A DNA stretch of 64,000 bases, from NCBI GenBank assembly GCA_000263395.1, contig AJXE01000004.1, positions 124,001 through 188,000 of the forward strand, read 5' to 3'. This document shows, in pieces, positions 1 to 8,607 of the stretch. The stretch comes from Stutzerimonas stutzeri TS44. Its GTDB lineage: Bacteria; Pseudomonadota; Gammaproteobacteria; Pseudomonadales; Pseudomonadaceae. The notes beneath the pieces were generated by a model. It had not been told where the DNA came from, searched no databases, and was given only the letters and a program-made list of their open reading frames with translations. The translations under genes and the position numbers were made by a program. Each line of letters begins with the position of its first letter. The stretch's first letter is position 1.

Positions 1-1758
1 GCCGCGGCCGCGGGCCTTGGCCTGATACAGCGCGCTGTCGGCGCAGCGCAGCAGTTCGCTGGCCAGCAGACCGTCGCCGGGCGCCACCGCGATGCCGATA
101 CTGGTGCCGATGTAGAGCTTGTGCTCCTCGTAGAAAAACGGCTCGCCGATGGCGGCGATCACCCGCTCGCAAAGCCGCGCGATGTCCTCCGGCTCGCCCA
201 GGTGGCCCAGCACTATGACGAATTCGTCGCCGCCCAGGCGCGCCACCAGATCATCGTCGCGCGTGCATTGCTTGAGGCGCTGGGCGACGCCGATCAGCAC
301 CTCGTCGCCGGCGGCGTGGCCGAGTGTGTCGTTGACCGGCTTGAAGCGATCCAGGTCGAGATAGAGCACCGCCAGCCGCGACGTGTCGCGCAGTGCCGCC
401 AATCGGTCTTCCAAGTGATCGCGCAGACGGGCGCGGTTGGGCAGCCCGGTCAGCGCGTCATGTTGCGACAGATACTGGACGCGTGCCTGGGCGCGGGTTT
501 CCTCGGTGATGTCGCTCGCGGTGCCGCGATAGCCGCGCAATTGGCCGCCCTCGTGGATTGCCCGCGCGGCCAGCCGGCAATGCCGCTCACGGCCGTCCAC
601 GGCGTGGTAGCTGCATTTGAGCGTGCGCGCCTGCGGCGCCTGCAGCCAGTCGTGCAGGGCGGCGTGGTCGCTGATCAGCAGCTCGATCAGCGGGCGACCG
701 AGCCAGTTACCGGGAGTGTGGCCGGTGATCTCCTCGAAGCGGCTGGAAAGATAGGTCAGGCGTGCCTGTGCATCGGTTTCCCAGATCCAGTCGGAAGCCG
801 CCTCGGCGACATCGCGAAAGCGTGCTTCACTGGCGCTCAGCTCGCGACTCTTGCTGGCCAGGCGGGCGTAGTTGGTGTCCATCATCTGTACCGTACGCAG
901 CGCCAGACGGCCCAGCAGCCAGATCAGCCCGCCCAGTGCCAGCGCCGCCAGCGCGAGCGTCGGCAGCGCTACCCAGAGCATCCGTTGTCCTGGCTGCGCG
1001 GGTTTCCAGGTCAGGGCCTGGGCGCTGCCGTCTTCCAGCGTCAGCGGCAGCTGTGGCGCCGTGCGCGGGGTGTCGGCATCCGCTACGCGCAGCGCGTCGA
1101 CGGCATAGTCCTGGCCGAGTTCGGCCAGGCGTGTGGCATCCAGCACCTCGACGAACAGCACGATCGAGGCCGGCGTCGCGGCAGCCTTGACCGTGCTGTC
1201 TCCCGGTGACAGCACGGCCGCGGCCACCAGCGCCGGCGTGCCCTCGACCGACAGCAGGCCGACCACGCCCTGTTCGTGGTCGAACGCCAGGCGTGCGCGC
1301 GTTAGCAGCGGCTCCAGGCCTCCCTGCAGCCACCGGTAGGCATCGACCGAGCGCAGCTCGCCGTCAATCACCGCATAGGACGTCTCGCCCTGCGGCGTCA
1401 CCAGCAGCACGCCTTCATAACCGAAGTCCTCGTACAGCGAGGGGCCGAAGTTGGCTTGCGTATAGGCCCATTCGATGCTCACCGGGTCGTTGAGGTGCGC
1501 ATAGGCATCACCCCAGAAGGCGTAGTCGACCACCGAGCGCCCCATCCACTCGCGCTGACCCTCGATGGCCTTGCCGGTGAGGAAGCGGCTTTGCGCCAGG
1601 GCATCTTCATCGATGCTCGTGGCGACCCGGCTGACCGCGACGCTGGCGCCGAGCAGCGCGCAAAGCAGCATGCCGACCGCGCCGGGCAGTATGCGGCGAG
1701 TAAAAATGGCGCGGGCGTGGAGGCGGTTTTCTTCGATATCGGGCAGGGCTGCTGACAT
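1..1758 (-). CDS. CHASE4-PAS-GGDEF membrane diguanylate cyclase (C-terminus off window)
   Basis: Translating the minus strand from the ATG at 1758 gives 586 codons with no stop, running off the left edge. It begins with a membrane segment (about residues 18-40) and an extracytoplasmic sensor region of CHASE4 type. A second membrane segment follows near residues 270-295, then a PAS domain with its DWIWETD-like start and a GGDEF domain. The GGDEF motif is intact at residues 509-513. An RDDD (RxxD) inhibitory site lies five residues before it, so an active, product-inhibited c-di-GMP synthase is expected. An EAL domain could follow beyond the window. An in-frame ATG two codons upstream (1764) is an alternative start; neither has a strong ribosome binding site. 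Signal and target are unknown. Confidence 0.85.
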   Translation of the reverse strand, partial: MSAALPDIEENRLHARAIFTRRILPGAVGMLLCALLGASVAVSRVATSIDEDALAQSRFLTGKAIEGQREWMGRSVVDYAFWGDAYAHLNDPVSIEWAYTQANFGPSLYEDFGYEGVLLVTPQGETSYAVIDGELRSVDAYRWLQGGLEPLLTRARLAFDHEQGVVGLLSVEGTPALVAAAVLSPGDSTVKAAATPASIVLFVEVLDATRLAELGQDYAVDALRVADADTPRTAPQLPLTLEDGSAQALTWKPAQPGQRMLWVALPTLALAALALGGLIWLLGRLALRTVQMMDTNYARLASKSRELSASEARFRDVAEAASDWIWETDAQARLTYLSSRFEEITGHTPGNWLGRPLIELLISDHAALHDWLQAPQARTLKCSYHAVDGRERHCRLAARAIHEGGQLRGYRGTASDITEETRAQARVQYLSQHDALTGLPNRARLRDHLEDRLAALRDTSRLAVLYLDLDRFKPVNDTLGHAAGDEVLIGVAQRLKQCTRDDDLVARLGGDEFVIVLGHLGEPEDIARLCERVIAAIGEPFFYEEHKLYIGTSIGIAVAPGDGLLASELLRCADSALYQAKARGRG

Positions 1759-1895
1759 GCACATTCATCTGGAGAGAAAGGAAAAATTGGTGCGGCGATC
1801 CGGACAGGCGCTGCACCGATGAGCGTGTTGTGCTTCCTTTCGCTTCGTTGCCCGGTTGGCGACTGCGCTGCCGCAGCCGCGCCGGGCGTCGGGTT

Positions 1896-2063
1896 TCAGC
1901 GGTCGCGTGCGTCCCGCGCGTCCGCTTCGGCATTGCGCGCGGCAATGCGTTTCTTCTGTTCTTCGCTGAGCGGAATCTTGCGCGCCGATGAGCGCAGCAT
2001 GAGCAGGCTGCCGACGATGGAGCCGAGTGCGACAGCCAGAATCAGCCAGAAGTGCCAGGACAT
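1896..2063 (-). CDS. DUF2897 small membrane protein
   Basis: A 55-residue protein starting MSWHFWLILAVALG, with a single N-terminal membrane helix (about residues 4-23) and a charged tail rich in Arg, Glu and Asp. This matches the DUF2897 miniproteins of pseudomonads, which as I recall often lie next to pyrF. The start is supported by a GAGGAGAG ribosome binding site just upstream. The same frame stays open for a long way upstream, but that extension has no family resemblance. It is divergent from pyrF, with about 180 bases between them. Function is unknown; the architecture suggests an inner-membrane anchor with a cytoplasmic tail. Confidence 0.8.
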   Translation of the reverse strand: MSWHFWLILAVALGSIVGSLLMLRSSARKIPLSEEQKKRIAARNAEADARDARDR

Positions 2064-2244
2064 GACCTCTCTCCTCGGACGAAATGGATGAAGCCGCGGG
2101 GCGGATTTGTGAACGGTGTCACTGTACGCTGCACCGTAGTATGGATCACGTGTTATCCGGTTTGTCGGCACGCGCGACAGGGGCTTTAGTTCGACCGCAG
2201 ATTTTCTGCGACAATGCGCGCCGAATTTTGCCGAGGACCCCGTC

Positions 2245-2940
2245 ATGACTTGCCAGACTCCGATCATCGTTGCGCTCGACTTCCCTTCGCAGGACGCCGC
2301 CCTGGCGCTGGCGCAGCAGCTCGATCCCGCGTTGTGTCGGGTCAAGGTCGGCAAGGAGCTGTTCACCCGCTGCGGCCCGGCGGTGGTCGAGGCGCTGCGC
2401 GCGCGCGGCTTCGAGGTGTTCCTCGATCTGAAATTCCATGACATTCCCAACACCACGGCGATGGCGGTCAAGGCGGCCGCCGAACTGGGCGTGTGGATGG
2501 TCAACGTGCACTGCTCGGGTGGACTGCGCATGATGGCGGCCTGCCGCGAGACGCTGGACAAGATCGGCGGGCCGGCGCCGCTGCTGATCGGCGTGACCGT
2601 GCTGACCAGCATGGAGCAGGCCGATCTGGCCGATCTCGGCCTGGACATCGCGCCGCAGGAACAGGTGCTGCGCCTGGCCGGGCTGGCCGCGCGCGCTGGT
2701 CTCGACGGCCTGGTCTGCTCGGCCCAGGAAGCGCAGCCGCTGAAGGCGCAGTACCCGCAGCTGCAGCTGGTGACGCCCGGCATTCGCCCGGCCGGCAGCG
2801 CCCAGGACGACCAGCGGCGCATTCTCACGCCGGCGCAGGCGATGGCCGCCGGTTCGGACTATCTGGTCATTGGTCGGCCGATCGCCCAGGCCGCCGATCC
2901 GGCGCAGGCGCTGGCCGCGGTCGTCGCCGAGCTGAGTTGA
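2245..2940 (+). CDS. pyrF: orotidine 5'-phosphate decarboxylase
   Basis: PyrF, 231 residues, the usual bacterial length, catalyses the last step of UMP synthesis: decarboxylation of OMP in the cytoplasm. The catalytic DxKxxD array is visible as [10 protein letters not shown], with D61, K63 and D66. The phosphate-binding TPGIRPAG and the late VIGRPI segments are also present. A GAGGA ribosome binding site lies about 8 bases before the ATG. The gene ends only 4 bases from the convergent oxidoreductase gene, so terminator sequences must lie inside coding sequence. Nothing looks damaged. Confidence 0.97.
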   Translation: MTCQTPIIVALDFPSQDAALALAQQLDPALCRVKVGKELFTRCGPAVVEALRARGFEVFLDLKFHDIPNTTAMAVKAAAELGVWMVNVHCSGGLRMMAACRETLDKIGGPAPLLIGVTVLTSMEQADLADLGLDIAPQEQVLRLAGLAARAGLDGLVCSAQEAQPLKAQYPQLQLVTPGIRPAGSAQDDQRRILTPAQAMAAGSDYLVIGRPIAQAADPAQALAAVVAELS

Positions 2941-2944
2941 GTAC

Positions 2945-3943
2945 TCAGCCGACCTTGAGCACCAGCTTGCCGACGTTCTCGCCGCTGAAGAGCTTCAACA
3001 GGGTTTCGGGGAAGGTTTCCAGGCCCTCGACGATGTCCTCCTTGCTCTTCAGCTGGCCGCTGGCCAGCCAGCCGGCCATCTCGCGCATCGCCTCCGGGTA
3101 GCGCGCGATATAGTCGGTCACCACCATGCCTTCCATGCGCGCGCGGTTGACCAGCAGCGACAGGTAATTCGCCGGCCCCCTGACTGCTTCCTTGTTGTTG
3201 TATTGGCTGATCGCGCCGCACAGCACCACCCGCGCGCCGACGTTGATGCGGGTGAGCACCGCGTCGAGGATGTCGCCGCCGACGTTGTCGAAATAGACGT
3301 CCACCCCCTGCGGGCATTCGCGCTTCAGGCCGGCGCTCAGGTCTTCGTGCTTGTAGTCGATGGCACCGTCGAAGCCCAGTTCCTCGACGAGGAAGCGACA
3401 TTTGTCGGCGCCGCCGGCGATGCCCACCACCTTGCAGCCTTTGATCCTGGCGATCTGCCCGGCCACGCTGCCCACCGCGCCGGCGGCGCCGGACAGCACC
3501 ACGGTGTCGCCGGCCTTCGGTTGGCCGACCGCAAGCAGGGCGAAGTAGGCGGTCATGCCGGTCATGCCCAGCGCCGACAGGTAGCGCGGCAGCGGCGCCT
3601 GCTGCGGGTCGACCTTGTAGAAGCCTTTCGGCTCGCCGCGAAAGTACTTCTGCACACCCAGCGGACCGTTCACGTAATCGCCGACGGCGAAGCCCGGATG
3701 CTGCGAGGCGATCACCTTGCCGACGCCGAGCGCGCGCATTACCTCGCCGAGGCCCACCGGCGCGATGTACGACTTGCCCTCGTTCATCCAGCCGCGCATG
3801 GCCGGATCGATCGACAGGTACTCGACCTGCACCAGGATCTCGTTGGCGCCGGGCTCGCCGGTTTCGGTCTCGACAAACTGGAACGTGTCGCGCGTCGGCG
3901 CGCCGATCGGGCGCCGGGCCAGCAGGTACTGTTGATTGAGCAT
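2945..3943 (-). CDS. NADP-dependent MDR-superfamily oxidoreductase (CurA-like)
   Basis: A 332-residue zinc-independent medium-chain reductase of the CurA/leukotriene B4 12-hydroxydehydrogenase type, likely reducing alkenals or enones with NADPH. It starts MLNQQYLLARRPIG and contains the substrate-region YLSIDPAMRGWM and the cofactor loop GAAGAVGSVAGQ. No structural zinc cysteines are seen. The frame is open 20 codons further upstream, but the ATG at 3943 has an AAGG ribosome binding site and matches the family's first residues. It is divergent from the SDR gene across 210 bases that hold a perfect palindrome. The physiological substrate cannot be read from sequence. Confidence 0.85.
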   Translation of the reverse strand: MLNQQYLLARRPIGAPTRDTFQFVETETGEPGANEILVQVEYLSIDPAMRGWMNEGKSYIAPVGLGEVMRALGVGKVIASQHPGFAVGDYVNGPLGVQKYFRGEPKGFYKVDPQQAPLPRYLSALGMTGMTAYFALLAVGQPKAGDTVVLSGAAGAVGSVAGQIARIKGCKVVGIAGGADKCRFLVEELGFDGAIDYKHEDLSAGLKRECPQGVDVYFDNVGGDILDAVLTRINVGARVVLCGAISQYNNKEAVRGPANYLSLLVNRARMEGMVVTDYIARYPEAMREMAGWLASGQLKSKEDIVEGLETFPETLLKLFSGENVGKLVLKVG

Positions 3944-4077
3944 GTCGAACAAGCCTTCGTTGAGCGAAAAGCTTGGTTTAGCCGCCGCTGCGCGTGACCG
4001 CAACTTGCATCCGTCGGCGCGTATGCACTGGCATCCAGAGCGGTGATATCGGCGTCGCGAGCTCCACGGAGCGGTAT

Positions 4078-4090
4078 AACGGTGACCGTT
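4078..4090. promoter_or_regulatory. perfect palindrome, possible repressor operator
   Basis: AACGGT and ACCGTT flank one central base, and the site overlaps a TATAAC hexamer (4075-4080) that could be a -10 box for the downstream SDR gene. A second, looser inverted repeat, GTGACC/GGTCAC, overlaps it (4082-4107). The position between two divergent redox genes suits a TetR-type operator. No regulator gene lies nearby, so this rests on symmetry alone. Confidence 0.35.
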
Positions 4091-4153
4091 TATGGTCTCG
4101 TGGTCACGTCAGGACCCGTTGCCAGGTTCAATCTCTCGTTCAGGATCTTCAGC

Positions 4154-4915
4154 ATGAGCATGAAATTCTCCGGTCAGGTTGCCCTCGTCACCGGCGCAGC
4201 GGCGGGCATCGGCCGCGCCACGGCGCTGGCCTTCGCCGAGCAGGGCCTCAAGGTCGTTCTCGCCGATCTCGATGACACCGCTGGCGAGGCGGCCGCCGCG
4301 GCGATTCGGGAAAACGGCGGCGAGGCGTTGTTCGTCCGTTGCGATGTCACGCGTGACGAACAGGTCAGGGCCTTGCTGGAGCAGGTCGTGGGCCGTTTCG
4401 GCGGGCTCGACTATGCCTTCAACAACGCCGGTATCGAGATCGAGCAAGGCCGGCTGGCCGAAGGCAGCGAGGCGGAGTTCGACGCGATCATGGGCGTCAA
4501 CGTCAAGGGCGTGTGGCTGTGCATGAAGCACCAGTTGCCGCTGATGCTGGCCCAGGGCGGCGGCGCCATCGTCAACACCGCCTCGGTGGCCGGCCTGGGG
4601 GCGGCACCGAAGATGAGCATCTACTCGGCGTCCAAGCACGCGGTGATCGGCCTGACCAAGTCGGCGGCTATCGAGTATGCGAAGAAGGGCATCCGGGTGA
4701 ACGCGGTGTGCCCGGCAGTCATCGACACCGACATGTTCCGCCGCGCCTACGAGGCCGATCCGCGCAAGGCGGAGTTCGCCGCGGCGATGCATCCGGTGGG
4801 GCGTATCGGCAAGGTCGAGGAGATCGCGGCAGCGGTGCTCTATCTGTGCAGCGATGGCGCGGCGTTTACCACGGGTCATGCGCTGGCGGTGGATGGTGGG
4901 GCGACGGCGATCTAG
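4154..4915 (+). CDS. SDR-family oxidoreductase (glucose dehydrogenase-like)
   Basis: A classical short-chain dehydrogenase of 253 residues. The cofactor motif TGAAAGIG is at residues 13-20, NNAG at 90-93, catalytic Ser144 in NTASVAG, and Tyr157/Lys161 in YSASK. The C-terminal TGHALAVDGG segment is typical. Acidic D38 in VVLADLD after the second strand suggests NAD rather than NADP preference, which is an inference. The frame extends 37 codons upstream, but the ATG at 4154 has an AGGAT ribosome binding site and the protein then begins in register with the family. The substrate is unknown. Confidence 0.88.
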   Translation: MSMKFSGQVALVTGAAAGIGRATALAFAEQGLKVVLADLDDTAGEAAAAAIRENGGEALFVRCDVTRDEQVRALLEQVVGRFGGLDYAFNNAGIEIEQGRLAEGSEAEFDAIMGVNVKGVWLCMKHQLPLMLAQGGGAIVNTASVAGLGAAPKMSIYSASKHAVIGLTKSAAIEYAKKGIRVNAVCPAVIDTDMFRRAYEADPRKAEFAAAMHPVGRIGKVEEIAAAVLYLCSDGAAFTTGHALAVDGGATAI

Positions 4916-4976
4916 CGTTCTGGTGCGAGCGAAGGAGCGGGGCGATCCTCGAGTGCGGCGATGCCTCTGGCTTCGC

Positions 4977-5030
4977 CCTGCCGGTTCCTTGCCCGCCGCC
5001 GGACCGCCCCGGAGCGGCGCCGGAACCAGG
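4977..5030. terminator. G+C-rich inverted repeat between convergent genes
   Basis: GGTTCC and GGAACC enclose a second stem, GCCGC/GCGGC, in the gap between the SDR gene and the convergent BenE-like gene. There is no T-run on either strand. It could act as a bidirectional end-of-transcript hairpin, but this is only a structural guess. Confidence 0.35.
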
Positions 5031-5035
5031 CCCGC

Positions 5036-6223
5036 TCAGTCCCGCTTGCTAAGCACCAGCAAGGTCACCACCCCCGCAATCAACCCCCATAGCGCCGCGC
5101 CGATGCCGAGCAGCGTCAGCCCGGAAGCGGTCACCATGAAGGTGATCAGCGCCGCCTCGCGCTCATGCGGCTGCTGCATGGCCTGGGTCAGCCCCGCGCC
5201 GATCGAGCCGAGCAGCGCGAGCGCCGCGATCGACAGCACCAGCGCCGCCGGAAACGCCGCGAACAGTGCCGCCAGGGTCGCGCCGAAGATCCCGGCGATG
5301 CCATAGAACACCCCGCACCACACCGCCGCCGTGTAGCGTTTGCGTGGGTCTGGATGGGCCTCGGGACCAGCGCAGATCGCCATGGTGATCGCCGCCAGAT
5401 GGATGCCGTGCGAGCCGAACGGCGCCAGTAGCACCGAGGCGATGCCGGTCACCGAAATCAGCGGCGAGGCCGGCACGTCGTAACCCTCGGCACGCAGCAC
5501 CGCCAGCCCCGGCATGTTCTGCGACGCCATCGCGATGACGAACAGCGGGATGCCGATGCTGAGAATCGCGGCAAACGACAGCGCCGGCGTGGTCCATACC
5601 GGCACCGCCAGCTCCAGACGCAGGCCGCTGAAATCCAGCAGTCCCTGCATGGCCGCCAGCACGCAGCCGACCACCAGTGCGCCCGGCACCGCATAGCGCG
5701 GCAGCAGCCGTTTGCCCAGCAGGTAGGTGAAGAACATGCCCAGCACCAGCAGCGGCTGGGCAGGCACGGCGCGGAAAATCTCGCTGCCGATGTTGAACAG
5801 CACGCCGGCCAGCAGCGCCGCGGCGAGCGAGGCGGGGACGCGGCGCATCAATCGTTCGAAGCTGCCGGTCAGCCCACACAGCACGATCAGCAGCGAGGCG
5901 AAGATGTAGGCGCCGATCGCCTCCGCGTAGGGCACGCCGGGCAGGCTGGCGATCAGCAGGGCGGCTCCGGGCGTCGACCAGGCGACCACCACCGGCGTGC
6001 GGTAGCGCAGTGACAGGCCGACGCTGCAGATCGCCATGCCGATCGACAACGCCCAGATCCACGAGGAGATCTGCCCGGCGCTCAGGCCCGCTGCCTGGCC
6101 GGCCTGGAACATCAGCACCAGCGAGCTGGTGTAGCCGGTCAGCATGGCGATGAAGCCGGCAATGACGGTCGAGGGCGAGCTGTCGCCGAGGGGGCGTAGT
6201 CCGAGGCGGACGGATTCGGTCAT
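5036..6223 (-). CDS. benzoate/H+ symporter family transporter (BenE-like)
   Basis: A 395-residue, strongly hydrophobic inner-membrane protein with about 11-12 predicted segments. It fits the BenE/YdcO family: N-terminal STVIAGFIAMLTGYTSSLVLMF, the STPGAALLIAS segment, and FGSHGIHLAAITMAIC in the second half. The family imports benzoate or related aromatic acids with protons. No benzoate catabolic genes lie alongside, so substrate and purpose are uncertain. The stop lies about 120 bases from the convergent SDR gene, and the promoter region faces the fliE operon. Confidence 0.85.
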   Translation of the reverse strand: MTESVRLGLRPLGDSSPSTVIAGFIAMLTGYTSSLVLMFQAGQAAGLSAGQISSWIWALSIGMAICSVGLSLRYRTPVVVAWSTPGAALLIASLPGVPYAEAIGAYIFASLLIVLCGLTGSFERLMRRVPASLAAALLAGVLFNIGSEIFRAVPAQPLLVLGMFFTYLLGKRLLPRYAVPGALVVGCVLAAMQGLLDFSGLRLELAVPVWTTPALSFAAILSIGIPLFVIAMASQNMPGLAVLRAEGYDVPASPLISVTGIASVLLAPFGSHGIHLAAITMAICAGPEAHPDPRKRYTAAVWCGVFYGIAGIFGATLAALFAAFPAALVLSIAALALLGSIGAGLTQAMQQPHEREAALITFMVTASGLTLLGIGAALWGLIAGVVTLLVLSKRD

Positions 6224-6404
6224 GGTGCTTGTTCTTGTGCGGGCCGACGGGGCGCCGCCGGCCGGGCCGGGGCGAATCTGCAGGCTAGCCTACCGGCGCG
6301 ATGCGCGCGCCATGCAGTACAGCCGGCGCCGGGTTCGCCGGAACAGTGTCGGTGTTCGCAGTCGGACGAAGGGAGGGGCCGGCGGCAGCGCATGTCACAG
6401 TTTC

Positions 6405-6420
6405 TGGCACCCTTGTTGCT
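6405..6420 (+). promoter_or_regulatory. sigma54 promoter of fliE operon
   Basis: TGGCAC, five bases, TTGCT: an exact match to the -24/-12 sigma54 consensus, 57 bases before the fliE ATG. In pseudomonads this operon needs sigma54 and FleQ (family knowledge). No FleQ site was identified with confidence. Confidence 0.9.
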
Positions 6421-6476
6421 ATCTACTCACTGCCTGCCACGTAGCGTCAAAAAACCGTGGCTGTTGGAGGAAGTAG

Positions 6477-6806
6477 ATGAGTCAGGGTGTCCAATTCAAT
6501 CGCTTGATGCTGGAAATGCGGGCCATGCAGACCGATGCCATGGCACGCACCAAGCCCGAGGCGCCGGTACAGGAAGCCGGTGCGCCGAGCTTCTCCGACA
6601 TGCTCGGCCAGGCGGTGAACAAGGTGCACGAAACCCAGCAGGTTTCCAGTCAGATGTCCTCCGCCTTCGAGATGGGGCAGGGCGGCGTCGACCTGACCGA
6701 AGTAATGATCGCCTCGCAGAAGGCCAGCGTTTCTTTCCAGGCCCTGACCCAAGTGCGTAACAAGCTGGTCCAGGCCTATCAAGACATCATGCAGATGCCG
6801 GTGTGA
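6477..6806 (+). CDS. fliE: flagellar hook-basal body protein FliE
   Basis: FliE, 109 residues, forms the junction between the MS ring and the proximal rod in the periplasm. The C-terminal half carries the conserved stretch [19 protein letters not shown] and ends in [15 protein letters not shown], typical of the family. A strong GGAGG ribosome binding site lies just upstream. It is first gene of the fliEFGHIJ run, directly behind an exact sigma54 promoter. fliF begins 13 bases after its stop, so the two should be co-transcribed. Confidence 0.97.
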   Translation: MSQGVQFNRLMLEMRAMQTDAMARTKPEAPVQEAGAPSFSDMLGQAVNKVHETQQVSSQMSSAFEMGQGGVDLTEVMIASQKASVSFQALTQVRNKLVQAYQDIMQMPV

Positions 6807-6819
6807 GGCGGATTGAATT

Positions 6820-8607
6820 ATGGCTGATGCGGTGAGCAACGTTCCGGTGCAGAGCGGCGCGGTAGAGGCGAAGAAGCCGCTGCTGGGGCTGTCGTTCCTG
6901 GAAAATCTCTCCGAGATGTCGATGCTGCGCCAGATCGGCCTGCTGGTCGGGCTGGCGGCGAGCGTCGCCATCGGTTTCGCCGTGGTGCTCTGGTCGCAGC
7001 AGCCGGACTACCGCCCGCTGCTCGGCAGCCTGGCTGGTATGGACGCCAATCAGGTGATGGAGACTCTCGCCGCGGCGGATATCGCCTACACCGTCGAACC
7101 CAATTCCGGCGCGCTGCTGGTCAAGGCCGACGACCTGGCGCGCGCCCGGCTGAAGCTCGCCGGTGCCGGCATTGCGCCCGCCGACAGCAACATCGGCTTT
7201 GAAATTCTCGACAAGGAGCAGGGCCTGGGCACCAGCCAGTTCATGGAGGCGACCCGTTATCGCCGCGGCCTGGAAGGCGAACTGGCGCGCACCGTGTCCA
7301 GCCTGAACAACGTCAAGGGTGCGCGAGTGCACCTGGCGATCCCCAAGAGTTCGGTGTTCGTCCGTGACGAACGCAAGCCCAGCGCCTCGGTGCTGGTCGA
7401 GCTGTACCCGGGCCGTTCGCTGGAGCCGAGCCAGGTGATGGCGATCATCAACCTGGTCGCCACCAGCGTGCCGGAGCTGAGCAAGTCGCAGATCACTGTG
7501 GTGGACCAGAAGGGCAACCTGCTGTCCGACCAGCAGGAGCTGTCCGAGCTGACCATGGCCGGCAAGCAGTTCGACTACAGCCGACGCATGGAAGGGCTCT
7601 ACACCCAGCGCGTGCACAACATCCTGCAGCCGGTGCTGGGCAGCGGCCGCTACAAGGCGGAAGTCTCGGCGGACGTCGATTTCAGTGCGGTGGAGTCCAC
7701 CTCGGAAACCTTCAACCCCGACCAGCCGGCACTGCGCAGCGAGCAGAGCGTCAACGAGCAGCGCCAGAGCAGCCTGCCGCCGCAGGGCGTGCCGGGAGCA
7801 CTGAGCAATCAGCCGCCGGGCCCCGCTTCCGCGCCGGAGCAGGCCAGGCAGCAGGCCGCGGCCGCAGGTGCCGTGGCGCCTGGTCAGCCGCTGCTGGATG
7901 CCAACGGTCAGCAGATCATGGACCCGGCGACCGGTCAGCCGATGCTGGCGCCGTATCCCTCGGACAAGCGCGAGCAGGCCACCCGCAACTATGAGCTGGA
8001 TCGCTCCATCAGCTACACCAAGCTGCAGCAGGGGCGTCTGCGCCGGCTGTCGGTGGCGGTGGTGGTCGATGATCAGGTCATGACCAATGCCGCCGGGGAA
8101 GTCACCCGTACGCCGTGGACCGCCGACGACCTGGCGCGCTTCACCCGCCTGGTGCAGGACGCCGTCGGCTTCGACGCCAGCCGCGGCGACAGTGTCAGCG
8201 TGATCAATACCGCCTTCGTCGCGGACTCCTTCGACGATGCGGTGGTCGACATTCCGTTCTACTCGCAGCCGTGGTTCTGGGATGTGGTCAAGCAGGTGCT
8301 GGGCGTGCTGTTCATCCTGGTGCTGGTGTTCGGCGTGCTGCGGCCGGTGCTGAACAACCTGACCCATGCCGGCAAGGGCAAGGAATTGCAGAACATTGGC
8401 GACGGCGATGTCGAACTGGGAGACATGGACGGCGTCGATGGCGCGCTGGCCAACGACCGCGTCAGCCTGAGCGGCCCGCAGAACATCCTGTTGCCGAGTC
8501 CGAGCGAGGGATACGAAGCCCAGCTCAACGCGATCAAGAACCTGGTGGCCGAAGATCCGGGACGGGTCGCCCAGGTGGTGAAAGAGTGGATCAACGCCGA
8601 TGAGTGA
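6820..8607 (+). CDS. fliF: flagellar MS-ring protein FliF
   Basis: FliF, 595 residues, builds the MS ring on which the whole flagellum assembles. A first membrane helix lies near residues 40-62. The ring-building YscJ-like domain follows (YRPLLGSLAGMDANQV onward). A long Pro/Gln-rich loop sits near residues 320-385, and a second helix near 485-505 (VVKQVLGVLFILVLVFGVL). The cytoplasmic tail, ending QVVKEWINADE, is the FliG-binding segment. Its last 8 bases overlap fliG. Length and architecture are normal. Confidence 0.97.
   Translation: MADAVSNVPVQSGAVEAKKPLLGLSFLENLSEMSMLRQIGLLVGLAASVAIGFAVVLWSQQPDYRPLLGSLAGMDANQVMETLAAADIAYTVEPNSGALLVKADDLARARLKLAGAGIAPADSNIGFEILDKEQGLGTSQFMEATRYRRGLEGELARTVSSLNNVKGARVHLAIPKSSVFVRDERKPSASVLVELYPGRSLEPSQVMAIINLVATSVPELSKSQITVVDQKGNLLSDQQELSELTMAGKQFDYSRRMEGLYTQRVHNILQPVLGSGRYKAEVSADVDFSAVESTSETFNPDQPALRSEQSVNEQRQSSLPPQGVPGALSNQPPGPASAPEQARQQAAAAGAVAPGQPLLDANGQQIMDPATGQPMLAPYPSDKREQATRNYELDRSISYTKLQQGRLRRLSVAVVVDDQVMTNAAGEVTRTPWTADDLARFTRLVQDAVGFDASRGDSVSVINTAFVADSFDDAVVDIPFYSQPWFWDVVKQVLGVLFILVLVFGVLRPVLNNLTHAGKGKELQNIGDGDVELGDMDGVDGALANDRVSLSGPQNILLPSPSEGYEAQLNAIKNLVAEDPGRVAQVVKEWINADE

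Noticed and set aside
1896..2828. 310-codon minus-strand frame covering the DUF2897 gene and most of pyrF
   Set aside because: Only the last 55 codons have family resemblance and a ribosome binding site; the rest mirrors pyrF.
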